From positions 40,304 through 104,303 of the forward strand of contig NZ_KI271135.1 in assembly GCF_000469345.1 (NCBI RefSeq): 64,000 bases of DNA, given 5' to 3'. A model generated the notes under the pieces. That model saw nothing but the letters and a program-made list of their open reading frames with translations, had not been told where the DNA came from and did not search any database. This DNA comes from Eubacterium ramulus ATCC 29099. GTDB taxonomy: Bacteria; Bacillota; Clostridia; Lachnospirales; Lachnospiraceae. This document shows, piece after piece, positions 7,780-16,111 of the stretch (its first letter is position 1; the number at the start of each line of letters is the position of its first letter). Position numbers and translations under genes: made by a program.

Positions 7780-9282
7780 TCATTCTTCATCCTGAGACCA
7801 TGCAAGTGCACAACGCACTGCGCGATGCCAGCCTTTCAGCAGTTTCGCACGCTCTGTTTCCTCCATGGTGGGTTCAAACGTACGGCCAAGATTCCAGTTT
7901 TTGCGAATTTCATCCTTGCTGCTCCAATAGCCTACAGCCAATCCTGCCAGATACGCCGCACCAAGTGCTGTTGTCTCAATGCATTTCGGACGCTCTGCAC
8001 GGATTCCTGCGATATCTGCCTGGAATTTCATCAGCATATTATTCGCACTGGCTCCACCGTCCACTTTTAAATGTGTCATTTTAACTCCGGCATCTTCTTC
8101 CATTGCGGCAATGACATCATAAGCCTGATAAGCGATGGACTCCAACGTTGCACGGATAAAATGCTCTTTTTTACATCCTCTGGTCACACCTACAATGGTG
8201 CCCCGTGCATAGGAATCCCAATATGGTGCACCCATTCCGGTAAAAGCAGGAACGACATAAACTCCCTTGCAATCCGGTACTTCATCTGCGTACTCTTCTG
8301 ACTGGCGCGCACTTTTGATCATGCGCATCTCATCCCGCAGCCACTGGATCGCCGCACCTGCCACAAATACGCTTCCTTCCAATGCATATTCCACCTCATC
8401 ACTGACACTCGCCGCCAATGTCGTCAACAATCCATTTTTTGATGTGATCGGTTCATTTCCAGTATTCATAAGAAGAAAACATCCGGTTCCGTATGTAATT
8501 TTTCCTTCCCCTTTTCCAAAACAACTCTGCCCAAACAAAGCTGCCTGCTGATCTCCCGCTGCTCCGCACACCGGGATTTCTCCACCTGTCACCGCCGGAT
8601 CAGTATAACCATAGATATAGCTGGATGGTTTTACTTCCGGAAGCATACTTTCCGGAATGTTGAATTTTTCCAGGATTTCCTGATCCCAGCAGCATTTGTG
8701 AATATCATAAAGCATTGTTCTGGATGCGTTGGAATAGTCTGTCACATGCACAGCGCCTCCGGTCAGATTCCAGATCAGCCAGGTGTCCACGGTTCCAAAT
8801 AAAAGGTTTCCTTCCTCTGCCTGTTCCCGTGCACCTTCGACATTGTCCAGAATCCACGCAATCTTGCTCGCTGAAAAATATGCATCTGCGATCAGTCCAG
8901 TCCGCTCACGGATCAGCTCATCAAATTTTTCCTCTTTCAGACGGTCAATCTGTTCTGCCGTTCGACGACACTGCCAGACAATCGCATTGTATACCGGCAC
9001 CCCGGTAAAACGATTCCACACAATCGTTGTTTCACGCTGATTCGTAATTCCGATTCCTTCAATATCTTCTGGCATTGCTCCTGTCACAGCCAGAGCTTCT
9101 GTCAAAACAGATAACTGTGTAGACCATATTTCACGCGGATTCTGCTCCACCCAGCCCGGTTGCGGATAAATCTGTGTCAGCTCTTTCTGTGCCATCCCAC
9201 AGATATTTCCCTCATGATCAAATAAAATACACCGGGAGCTTGTGGTTCCCTGATCCAATGCCATGATATATTTTTTCCCCAT
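7780..9282 (-). CDS. glpK: Glycerol kinase
   Basis: A 500-residue FGGY-family kinase of normal length. The phosphate-binding motif [13 protein letters not shown] is at residues ~10-22, [15 protein letters not shown] follows near 95, and the C-terminal signature [14 protein letters not shown] is present. It phosphorylates glycerol to sn-glycerol 3-phosphate in the cytoplasm. It lies downstream of, and co-directional with, two FAD enzymes and a DUF1667 protein that would oxidise that product, but 298 bp of structured repeat DNA separates it from them. No glycerol facilitator is visible in the window. Confidence 0.95.
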   Translation of the reverse strand: MGKKYIMALDQGTTSSRCILFDHEGNICGMAQKELTQIYPQPGWVEQNPREIWSTQLSVLTEALAVTGAMPEDIEGIGITNQRETTIVWNRFTGVPVYNAIVWQCRRTAEQIDRLKEEKFDELIRERTGLIADAYFSASKIAWILDNVEGAREQAEEGNLLFGTVDTWLIWNLTGGAVHVTDYSNASRTMLYDIHKCCWDQEILEKFNIPESMLPEVKPSSYIYGYTDPAVTGGEIPVCGAAGDQQAALFGQSCFGKGEGKITYGTGCFLLMNTGNEPITSKNGLLTTLAASVSDEVEYALEGSVFVAGAAIQWLRDEMRMIKSARQSEEYADEVPDCKGVYVVPAFTGMGAPYWDSYARGTIVGVTRGCKKEHFIRATLESIAYQAYDVIAAMEEDAGVKMTHLKVDGGASANNMLMKFQADIAGIRAERPKCIETTALGAAYLAGLAVGYWSSKDEIRKNWNLGRTFEPTMEETERAKLLKGWHRAVRCALAWSQDEE

Positions 9283-9327
9283 GATTTCTCCTCATTTCCG
9301 TCAACTTTTCTTATTATTCTATGATGC

Positions 9328-9396
9328 CAGGGTCAAAAGCCTGAAACCACGATGTGCTCGCACAAGAGTGGTTTTATGGCTTAATGACCCGCCCTG
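9328..9396. repeat. Long imperfect hairpin between glpK and the DUF1667 gene
   Basis: A nested stem whose successive paired blocks are CAGGGTCA, AAGCC, AAACCAC and TGTGC with their complements GCACA, GTGGTTT, GGCTT and TGACCC-CCCTG. About 27 pairs form around a 2-base apical loop. There is no terminal T-run, so it looks like a folded intergenic element or an RNA processing/stability structure rather than a classic terminator. Confidence 0.6.
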
Positions 9397-9446
9397 ATAT
9401 GAGCATAAAAGTGGAGCGTCAGCTTCACGATATGCGAATATTGGGT

Positions 9447-9480
9447 AGAATTGTAGGAGTACGAAGTACGGAACAATTCT
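9447..9480. repeat. Second hairpin in the glpK upstream region
   Basis: AGAATTGT (9447-9454) and ACAATTCT (9473-9480) enclose an inner GTAC-GAA-GTAC stem. It lies between the 9328-9396 hairpin and the dispersed repeat at 9530-9590, so the 298-bp gap is almost entirely structured DNA. Confidence 0.55.
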
Positions 9481-9529
9481 TATGGCATCTTTTGACCTCA
9501 ACATCATTCTATCGTATCTCTCAAAATGT

Positions 9530-9595
9530 TTCAAGAATTCCCTCGGCATTCTTGTTGCTCACCACCTATAGAGGTGGGAGTCATCTCTCATCCGA
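9530..9595. repeat. Dispersed repeat C, copy 1
   Basis: Begins with the near-palindrome TTCAAGAATTCCCTCGGCAT and continues through a CACCTATA...GTCATCTC block. About 66 bp align with 63821-63886 at roughly 80% identity by eye, and the first 25 bp also match 50245-50269. Its right part contains the stop codon and last codons of the DUF1667 gene. Confidence 0.65.
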
Positions 9596-9949
9596 TATAG
9601 ATTTCGTTGCGATCACATCCACGCCGGTATCTGCCACATTTTCCACAATCACATCACCGATCTGAACCGGTGCAGTAAGTGTCACTCCTTTTAATGCACA
9701 CAGACATTCCCGGATTTTTCCCTTCGGAATATCTGATGCCGTTTTTACCGATACCACCGGCAGATTGCCTCCAGCTACCGGCACTGTCGATGTCACGATT
9801 CTTCTTGGGTCTGTCAGTTCCTTTCTGGCATAATCATCTCCGCGTTTGCATGTATTTCCATTTACAGATACCACCTGCCCGCCATCCATTTCCACTGTCA
9901 GATTACAGCCCAGCGGACAGCCGATACAAATCAGTTCTTTTCGTTCCAT
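9581..9949 (-). CDS. DUF1667 domain protein of the glycerol-3-phosphate oxidation unit
   Basis: A 122-residue protein with CIGCPLGC near the N-terminus (Cys8, Cys11, Cys15) and Cys34 in NTCKRGDDY, a likely metal or Fe-S site, followed by an RRIVTSTVPV block typical of DUF1667. The family is regularly found beside GlpA-like and GlpB-like FAD proteins and may pass electrons from them, standing in for GlpC. The gene overlaps the FAD gene upstream by one base (TAATG). Its last codons fall inside the dispersed repeat C. Function beyond the association is not known to me. Confidence 0.8.
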   Translation of the reverse strand: MERKELICIGCPLGCNLTVEMDGGQVVSVNGNTCKRGDDYARKELTDPRRIVTSTVPVAGGNLPVVSVKTASDIPKGKIRECLCALKGVTLTAPVQIGDVIVENVADTGVDVIATKSISDER

Positions 9950-11214
9950 TATGCTTCCCCCTGTTCGATTCGAATTGTTATTTTGGACAGATTTTCATAT
10001 TCCTGCAATTTTTTCTTTTGTAAAATTACCTGTTCCATCTCGCCCGGTGCCATAACTTTCTTTTTCAGACGCATGATACAACTATCGTCAAAATAAACAC
10101 AGAGTTCACTGTTTTTGTATACATTTCCAACGCGGAAACGGACGATCTGTTTGTCCTGCATCCGATGAGGATGAATGGAAGACGGCACGGTATAGCGCAC
10201 ACCACCCTCCGGGCAGATAGCGATTTCTGTCGTGTCTTCCGCAAACTGCTGTGTCATATATTCTGCCGCAAACGTTCCTGCTGCGCCAGCTTCTTCGGAT
10301 ACATAATCCACCAGATCATGCACATGTAATACGTTTCCGCAGGCAAACACACCCGGAATATTAGTTTCCAGACGCTCATTTACAATCGGCCCCGAAGTCA
10401 CCGTACTTAATTCCACACCCAATTTTCCGGAAAGCTCATTTTCCGGGATTAATCCGCAGGATAACAGTAAGGTATCACACTCGTAGGTTTCTTCTGTTCC
10501 CGGAATCGGTTTTAATTTTTCATCCACCTGTGCGATCGTAACTGCCTCCACCCGGTCTTTCCCTTTGATATCTACCACAGTATGACTTAATTTTAACGGA
10601 ATATCATAATCATCCAGACACTGTACAATGTTTCGCTTCAACCCACCGGAATAAGGCATCAGTTCTGCCACCACCTGCACTTTAGCGCCTTCAAACGTCA
10701 TGCGCCGCGCCATGATCAGACCGATGTCACCGGAGCCAAGAATGACCACTTTTTCACCTGGCATCCGTCCCTCTATGTTGACGTAACGCTGTGCGGTTCC
10801 TGCAGAATAAATTCCCGCCGGACGATACCCCGGAATATTCAGGGCACCTCTCGGACGTTCCCTGCATCCCATCGCCAGAATGATGGCTTCCGCCTCTAGC
10901 ACAAACATTCCCTGTTCCCGGTTCATACAGGTAATCTTTTTCTCCGGACTGATATCCACCACCATAGTTGACAGCAGATATGGAATCTGCATTTCTTCCA
11001 CTTCTGCAATAAAACGTGCCGCATACTCCGGTCCTGTCAGCTCTTCCTGAAACGTATGTAACCCAAATCCATTGTGGATGCACTGATTTAAAATACCGCC
11101 AAGCTGCTCATCACGCTCTAAAATCAAAATATCTTTCACACCGGCCTTTCGTGCCGCAACTGCTGCTGACAGACCTGCAGGACCGCCGCCGATGATTGCA
11201 ATTTTCGTTTTCAT
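9949..11214 (-). CDS. FAD/NAD-dependent oxidoreductase, GlpB-like partner
   Basis: A 421-residue pyridine nucleotide-disulfide oxidoreductase fold. The N-terminal FAD site is IAIIGGGPAGLSAAVAA, the family motif GCRERPRGALNIPG is near 130, and a second dinucleotide site VVILGSGDIGLIMARR is near 165. ATG 11214 directly follows the upstream stop with AAGGAGG overlapping the end of that gene, supporting tight co-translation. With the GlpA-like protein it probably forms an anaerobic glycerol-3-phosphate dehydrogenase delivering electrons to NAD or another carrier. The acceptor is not evident. Confidence 0.8.
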   Translation of the reverse strand: MKTKIAIIGGGPAGLSAAVAARKAGVKDILILERDEQLGGILNQCIHNGFGLHTFQEELTGPEYAARFIAEVEEMQIPYLLSTMVVDISPEKKITCMNREQGMFVLEAEAIILAMGCRERPRGALNIPGYRPAGIYSAGTAQRYVNIEGRMPGEKVVILGSGDIGLIMARRMTFEGAKVQVVAELMPYSGGLKRNIVQCLDDYDIPLKLSHTVVDIKGKDRVEAVTIAQVDEKLKPIPGTEETYECDTLLLSCGLIPENELSGKLGVELSTVTSGPIVNERLETNIPGVFACGNVLHVHDLVDYVSEEAGAAGTFAAEYMTQQFAEDTTEIAICPEGGVRYTVPSSIHPHRMQDKQIVRFRVGNVYKNSELCVYFDDSCIMRLKKKVMAPGEMEQVILQKKKLQEYENLSKITIRIEQGEA

Positions 11215-11215
11215 A

Positions 11216-12652
11216 TTACAGTTCCTCCTTATCATATCCGGTCAGGAATCCTGAATTTCTGCCTTTTTTCGTAATCTCACTGATGTCGCATCCAAGTTCC
11301 CTTGCAAGGATTTCCACGGTTTTCGGGGAACAGAATCCTGCCTGACATCTTCCCATTCCCGCACGGGTTCTGCGTTTCACTCCATCCAGCGTTGTCGCTC
11401 CCAACGGACGGTGGATCGCATCCAGAATCTCTCCTTCTGTCACCATCTCACAGCGGCAGATCACATTCGCATACGCCGGATTTTTCCGGATCATCAGATG
11501 GCGTTCTTCCATACTCAGTTCTTCCATGCAGACCACTCCTTTTCTGGTGGATACAAACTCCGGATTATCCTCTGCCGGAAGCAGTTTTTCAATCATTTCT
11601 GCCACATAAATGCCAATCGCCGGTGCACTGGAAAGTCCCGGAGATTCAATCCCTGCCACATCGATAAATCCCGGTGCATCTGCCACTTCTTCAATGATAA
11701 AATCATTCTTCTCTGTATGTGCACGAAGACCGGCAAATGACGTGATAGTCTGGCGTTTTGGCAGGTTTGGTGTACTTAAGCCCGCACGCTGCTGCAGATC
11801 CTCCAGACCTTCTGCTGTGGTTGCGATATTTTCCTTGTCCAATTCGTCCACTGCCGTCGGTCCAAGCATCAGATTACCATGTACGGTCGGCGTTACCAGT
11901 ACACCTTTTCCATATTTTGTCGGAAGCTGGAAAATCGTATGAGAGACAAATTCGCCTACTTTTTTATCCAGCAGACAATACTCGCCCTTTCGCGGAATGA
12001 TCTGAATCTTCTGTTCACTGACCATATTGTGAAAAACATCCGCATAAACGCCTGCAGCATTTACTACCAGTTTTGTCTCATACACATGATCCTGCGTGCA
12101 GACCTCATAATATCCATCTTTTTTTACAATATTCTGAACTTCCTGGTTCAGGAAAAACTGTACACCGTTTGCACATGCATTTTCTGCCAGTGCGATCGTC
12201 AATCCAAAAGGACATACAATGCCGCCTGCCGGCGCATACAGCGCAGCCACGACCTGATCCGACACCTGCGGTTCCATCTGCCGCACTTCATCACCGGAAA
12301 TGATCTGACATCCTTCCACACCATTTTTCTCCGCTTTTTCCAGTAATTCTTCTAATTTTGATCTGTCCGCATCTTCAAAACAAAGCACCAGCGAACCATT
12401 CCGCTTATAAGAAAAATCAAGTTCCTTCGAAAGTGCTTCCATCCTCTTGCTTCCCTGCACATTCATCTTCGCTTTTAATGTTCCGGGTGTTGCGTCAAAT
12501 CCGGCGTGTACAATGCCACTATTTGCCTTGCTGGTTCCTTCGCAAATATCACTGCAGCGCTCCAATACTGCTACCTTTCTCTTCTTACGCATCAGTTCCC
12601 GGGCAATGGCACTTCCTGTCACGCCTGCTCCTATGATCATTACATCATACAT
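11216..12652 (-). CDS. glpA: Anaerobic glycerol-3-phosphate dehydrogenase, GlpA-like
   Basis: A 478-residue FAD protein. The N-terminal dinucleotide site is MIIGAGVTGSAIARELM and the DAO-type fold continues to ~370. A C-terminal BFD-like [2Fe-2S] domain carries Cys399, Cys401, Cys436 and Cys441 (ICRCEMVTEGE and GRCQAGFCSP). It oxidises sn-glycerol 3-phosphate to dihydroxyacetone phosphate. It is first in an operon with a GlpB-like protein and a DUF1667 protein, with glpK further downstream. A promoter and a leader hairpin lie upstream. The call is strong for the family; some relatives act on other 2-hydroxyacids, but glpK supports glycerol. Confidence 0.85.
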   Translation of the reverse strand: MYDVMIIGAGVTGSAIARELMRKKRKVAVLERCSDICEGTSKANSGIVHAGFDATPGTLKAKMNVQGSKRMEALSKELDFSYKRNGSLVLCFEDADRSKLEELLEKAEKNGVEGCQIISGDEVRQMEPQVSDQVVAALYAPAGGIVCPFGLTIALAENACANGVQFFLNQEVQNIVKKDGYYEVCTQDHVYETKLVVNAAGVYADVFHNMVSEQKIQIIPRKGEYCLLDKKVGEFVSHTIFQLPTKYGKGVLVTPTVHGNLMLGPTAVDELDKENIATTAEGLEDLQQRAGLSTPNLPKRQTITSFAGLRAHTEKNDFIIEEVADAPGFIDVAGIESPGLSSAPAIGIYVAEMIEKLLPAEDNPEFVSTRKGVVCMEELSMEERHLMIRKNPAYANVICRCEMVTEGEILDAIHRPLGATTLDGVKRRTRAGMGRCQAGFCSPKTVEILARELGCDISEITKKGRNSGFLTGYDKEEL

Positions 12653-12682
12653 AACATTCTTCTCCTTTAACTAATAAAAGCC

Positions 12683-12722
12683 GAGCAAAAATAAACCACT
12701 CTCATGGTTTTTCTTTTTGCTC
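12683..12722 (-). promoter_or_regulatory. Leader hairpin upstream of glpA
   Basis: GAGCAAAAA (12683-12691) pairs with TTTTTGCTC (12714-12722) around an inner AAACCA/TGGTTT stem. On the minus strand the stem is followed by GGCTTTTATTAG and then the glpA ribosome binding site. It could work as an attenuator or antiterminator target like glp leaders of other Firmicutes, but the T-run is weak and no GlpP gene is in the window. Confidence 0.4.
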
Positions 12723-12764
12723 AGCTCATAATCTCATGCAAATCCCTATGCAATTTCTAAGATT

Positions 12765-12793
12765 ATTTTAGCACTAATTCTGAGAACATACAA
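12765..12793 (-). promoter_or_regulatory. Promoter of the glpA operon
   Basis: Minus-strand TTGTAT (12788-12793) and TAAAAT (12765-12770) with a 17-bp spacer and an extended -10 TGC. An inverted repeat, AAGTGA and TCACTT (12792-12809), abuts the -35 element and could be an operator. Confidence 0.6.
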
Positions 12794-12819
12794 GTGACAC
12801 TTTTCACTTTATTTATAAG

Positions 12820-12982
12820 TTACAGTTCACACGCGCCATTCGCAAAACGTCCTTTCAGGACTTCTCCGTAGCTACGCTACTACTTTTGCTCATAAAAAGG
12901 CGCTCCCTTCTCATTATGTATCCAAATATTTCCTCATGCAAGCATGATCAATATTTGAATACATATGATGAGTGAACTGTAA
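12820..12982. repeat. MITE-like element with inverted ends
   Basis: Perfect 11-bp terminal inverted repeats, TTACAGTTCAC (12820-12830) and GTGAACTGTAA (12972-12982). Inside lie a long stem built from CTCAT, ATGTAT and CAAATATT with their complements (12910-12971) and smaller hairpins (GTCCT/AGGAC, GTAGC/GCTAC). There is no coding capacity. The right end abuts the promoter of the transporter gene. Confidence 0.6.
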
Positions 12983-12994
12983 TAATAAAAAAGT

Positions 12995-13023
12995 TTGTAC
13001 TTCTTCTTATAATTATGTATAAT
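12995..13023 (+). promoter_or_regulatory. Promoter of the transporter-pxp-acc operon
   Basis: TTGTAC (12995-13000) and a consensus TATAAT (13018-13023) with a 17-bp spacer, about 77 bp before the start codon at 13100. It sits just outside the 12820-12982 element. Confidence 0.7.
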
Positions 13024-13099
13024 AGTAACACTATAAAAAATGGACTCTGGAAATTTTTTAACAGTTCTGAGAGTACATATCATACAGAAGGAGATACTT

Positions 13100-14323
13100 A
13101 TGAACAAAAACAATCAGAAAAAAAATGCCGGTGCCCTGATCGGTGCCGCATTCCTTATGGCAACTTCTGCCATTGGTCCGGGCTTTTTGACCCAGACCGG
13201 AAAATTCACTGACAGCTTACACGGAAGTTTCGGCTTTGTCATTTTGATTTCTATCATACTGGCAGCCATCGTGCAGTTAAATGTATGGCGTGTTTTATGT
13301 GTATCCGGCATGCGTGGACAGGATGTGGCAAATAAAGTCCTTCCGGGACTCGGTTATGTAGTAGCTTTCCTGATCGTTGCCGGCGGACTGGTCTTCAATA
13401 TCGGTAACGTTGGTGGAGGTGCGCTTGGTTTTAACACACTGCTTGGTATCCCGACCACCGCAGGATATTTCCTGGCAGGTGCCATTGCCGTTCTTGTTTT
13501 CTTGTTTAAAAATGCTTTAAAAGCTATGGACACACTGACCAAAGTACTTGGCGGACTCATGATCGCTGTTATCTTTGTAGTGATTCTCATTGTTCGTCCA
13601 CCAGTTGGCTATGCATTAAAAGAAACCGTTGCACCATCTGCACCAATGGGCGATATCTTCCCTGCAATCCTGACATTACTTGGCGGTACTGTCGGCGGAT
13701 ATATCACCTTTGCCGGTGCACATCGTCTGATTGATGCCGGTATCACGAAAAAGGAAAATCTGAGTGAAATCAGAAAAAGTTCTGTCATGGGACTTGGTAT
13801 CGCAACCATCGTACGTGTACTGTTATTCCTCGCTATCCTTGGTGTTGTCGTTGCTACTGCAACTTCCGGTGCTCATACACTGGATCCGTCCAACCCTGCT
13901 GCTGATGCATTCAAAATCGGTGCCGGTGAGATCGGATATCGCTTCTTCGGGCTTGTGCTTTTATGTGCTGCCATCACTTCCATCGTTGGCTGTGCATATA
14001 CTTCCGTATCTTTCCTGAAGACATTCAGCAAAGTAATCGAAAAAAATGAAAAATGGTTTATTGTCGGATTTATCATCCTCAGCACCATCGTTATGACTCT
14101 GATCGGTCAGCCGGCTACTCTGCTCGTTCTGGCAGGTGCCTTAAACGGTCTGATTCTTCCGATCACCCTGGGTGTGTGTCTGGTAGCTTCCAAAAAGAAA
14201 ACCATCATGGGGGAGGATTACCATCATCCAACCTGGCTGCTGATCCTTGGTATCATTGTTGTTATCATCTCTGCATACCTCGGCATCACCTCCCTTGGAA
14301 ACCTTGCAACACTTTTTGCATAA
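13100..14323 (+). CDS. NRAMP-related transporter, YcsG-like
   Basis: A 407-residue membrane protein with about 11 hydrophobic segments in the LeuT-like arrangement of the NRAMP family. The canonical metal-binding motif DPGN of TM1 is replaced by IGPGFLTQTG, and the TM6 region reads FAGAHRLIDAG rather than the usual MPH form, so it is unlikely to be a divalent metal importer. ATG 13100 with AAGGAG at 13088-13093 is preferred to an earlier ATG. B. subtilis ycsG is likewise located in the ycsF-kipIA cluster, so import of the cluster's substrate (5-oxoproline or a related amide) is a reasonable inference. Confidence 0.72.
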   Translation: MNKNNQKKNAGALIGAAFLMATSAIGPGFLTQTGKFTDSLHGSFGFVILISIILAAIVQLNVWRVLCVSGMRGQDVANKVLPGLGYVVAFLIVAGGLVFNIGNVGGGALGFNTLLGIPTTAGYFLAGAIAVLVFLFKNALKAMDTLTKVLGGLMIAVIFVVILIVRPPVGYALKETVAPSAPMGDIFPAILTLLGGTVGGYITFAGAHRLIDAGITKKENLSEIRKSSVMGLGIATIVRVLLFLAILGVVVATATSGAHTLDPSNPAADAFKIGAGEIGYRFFGLVLLCAAITSIVGCAYTSVSFLKTFSKVIEKNEKWFIVGFIILSTIVMTLIGQPATLLVLAGALNGLILPITLGVCLVASKKKTIMGEDYHHPTWLLILGIIVVIISAYLGITSLGNLATLFA

Positions 14324-14339
14324 TGGAGCATGATCAATT

Positions 14340-15068
14340 ATGAAAGAGACAAAAATTCTTACCGCCGGAGATTCCTCCCTGCTCATTCAGTTTGGGCAGG
14401 AGATTTCTCCTGAAATCAATGCACAGATCACTGCATTTGTGCATCTGATGAGAGAACAGCATCTGGAAGGTGTCACAGATGTGATCCCTGCTTTCACAAG
14501 CCTTCTCATCAACTACGATCCGCGGGTCATTGACTATCGCAAATTAAAACGCCGTCTGGAAAAATTATTAAAACTGGAAGTCAGCAAAAAAGCTTCTTCT
14601 TCCCGTATTTTTGAAATTCCGGTATGCTACGGCGGGGAATACGGCCCGGATCTGGAAAATATTGCAAAACATGCAAACCTTACCACACAGGAAGTCATTA
14701 CTATTCATTCATCCAGTGACTATCTGATCTACATGCTTGGATTTCTGCCTGGATTTTCCTACCTGGGCGGTCTGGATGAGCGTATTCACACTCCACGTCT
14801 GGCAAATCCACGTATCCGGATTCCGGCCGGAAGTGTCGGCATTGGCGGTTCCCAGACCGGCATCTATCCACTGGATTCCCCGGGTGGCTGGCAGTTACTG
14901 GGACTGACACCGGTTAAAACTTATGATCCGAACCGTGATGTTCCGATTCTTTTTGAAGCAGGTGATTACATCCGTTTCGTCCCGGTCAGTGAATCTGATT
15001 TTGCAAACATAAAAAATGAAGTGGATAACGGTACTTATACCTGTACCATTCATCCAAAGGAGGTGTAA
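14340..15068 (+). CDS. pxpB: 5-oxoprolinase subunit B (KipI-like)
   Basis: A 242-residue KipI/allophanate hydrolase subunit 1 domain protein. DSSLLIQFG lies near the N-terminus, and the core motif block FLPGFSYLGGLDERIHTPRL then PRIRIPAGSVGIGG lies around residues 138-167. With PxpC and PxpA it forms the ATP-dependent 5-oxoprolinase that opens pyroglutamate to glutamate; the same fold is half of the carboxyltransferase domain of urea carboxylase. It follows the transporter by 16 bp and precedes pxpC by 3 bp, so all are co-transcribed. In this locus the biotin genes downstream raise a second possible chemistry. Confidence 0.86.
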   Translation: MKETKILTAGDSSLLIQFGQEISPEINAQITAFVHLMREQHLEGVTDVIPAFTSLLINYDPRVIDYRKLKRRLEKLLKLEVSKKASSSRIFEIPVCYGGEYGPDLENIAKHANLTTQEVITIHSSSDYLIYMLGFLPGFSYLGGLDERIHTPRLANPRIRIPAGSVGIGGSQTGIYPLDSPGGWQLLGLTPVKTYDPNRDVPILFEAGDYIRFVPVSESDFANIKNEVDNGTYTCTIHPKEV

Positions 15069-15071
15069 CCT

Positions 15072-16079
15072 ATGGGCGTTCGTGTATTAAAAGGCGGCAT
15101 GCTCACAACCGTACAGGATCTTGGAAGAACCGGCTATCAGAGCCAGGGCTTCGGCGTGTCCGGTGTCATGGATGTACGTTCCTTTAAAATTGCAAATCTG
15201 CTTCTGGATAATCCGGAAAATGAAGCGGTTCTGGAGTTTACCCTGATGGGACCAACCCTGGAATTCACTTCCGAGACCATCATTGCTATCACCGGCGGTG
15301 ATTTCCAGCCACAGGTAAATGGTAAGCCGATCAAAAACTATACCGCAGTTTACATACACCGCGGTGATATCTTATCTTTCCGTGGAGCCAGAACCGGAAG
15401 CCGCGGCTACATCGCTTTTTCCAGCTACCTGGATATCCCGGTGGTGATGGGCAGCCGTTCTACCAATATCAAATGCTCCATCGGTGGATATAAAGGACGC
15501 CGCCTGATGGACGGAGATTATGTCGGTTTCCGTATCAAGCGAAGATATCTACCGTATTACCTGTCCCGCACCCTGGATCTGGATGAATTTGACCAGGATG
15601 AGGTGACTTTACGTGTCATCATGGGACCACAGGATAAATCTTTTACCACTGCAGGGCGAAAAACATTCCTGGAATCAGAATATACTGTAACCAGCGAATT
15701 TGACCGCATGGGATGCCGTCTGGAAGGGCCTTTTATTGCCTACAAAACGACATCGGATATTATTTCCGATGGAATTGCCTTTGGTTCCGTTCAGGTACCA
15801 AGCCACGGAAAACCGATCATTCTGCTTTCTGACCGCCAGACCACCGGAGGATATGCCAAAATTGCCACTGTCATTTCCGTGGATATTCCAAAACTGGTTC
15901 AGCGGAAAACAGACCACAAAGTACGGTTTCAGGCAGTTACTGTGGAAGAAGCCCAGCAATTGATGCAGGATGAACTGCACGAACTGCAGGAATTCCGCAA
16001 ACAAATTTATCAGCCATGTAAAGAGGTACTGGACTGCAGGCTGGTAGCTAAGCGCCTGACAAAGCTGTTCCAGGACTAA
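15072..16079 (+). CDS. pxpC: 5-oxoprolinase subunit C (KipA-like)
   Basis: A 335-residue KipA/allophanate hydrolase subunit 2 protein. The N-terminal motif TTVQDLGRTGYQSQGFGVSG and an internal QVPSHGKPIILLSDRQTTGG are diagnostic. It pairs with PxpB, and the two together correspond to the carboxyltransferase domain of urea carboxylase. AAGGAGG in the last codons of pxpB leads to ATG 15072. Its C-terminal tail beyond residue ~300 (basic and Gln/Glu-rich) is less conserved. It precedes accB by 32 bp. Confidence 0.88.
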   Translation: MGVRVLKGGMLTTVQDLGRTGYQSQGFGVSGVMDVRSFKIANLLLDNPENEAVLEFTLMGPTLEFTSETIIAITGGDFQPQVNGKPIKNYTAVYIHRGDILSFRGARTGSRGYIAFSSYLDIPVVMGSRSTNIKCSIGGYKGRRLMDGDYVGFRIKRRYLPYYLSRTLDLDEFDQDEVTLRVIMGPQDKSFTTAGRKTFLESEYTVTSEFDRMGCRLEGPFIAYKTTSDIISDGIAFGSVQVPSHGKPIILLSDRQTTGGYAKIATVISVDIPKLVQRKTDHKVRFQAVTVEEAQQLMQDELHELQEFRKQIYQPCKEVLDCRLVAKRLTKLFQD

Positions 16080-16111
16080 CTACTGAATAATTAAAGGAGT
16101 AACAAATTATC

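Larger units (their letters stand above)
12653..13099. other. Divergent intergenic region, glp and pxp clusters
   Basis: 447 bp without a gene. From left to right it holds the glp leader hairpin, the glp promoter, a small inverted repeat upstream of it, a 163-bp repeat element with inverted ends, and the promoter of the transporter-pxp operon. Confidence 0.65.

Noticed and set aside
9319..9549. 76-residue minus-strand ORF between glpK and the DUF1667 gene
   Set aside because: It reads through two hairpins and repeat DNA and has no ribosome binding site or recognisable domain.
9530..9554. Repeat C as an ordinary terminator
   Set aside because: The stem is interrupted, has no T-run and recurs at two other loci with flanking similarity, so a repeat is the better description.
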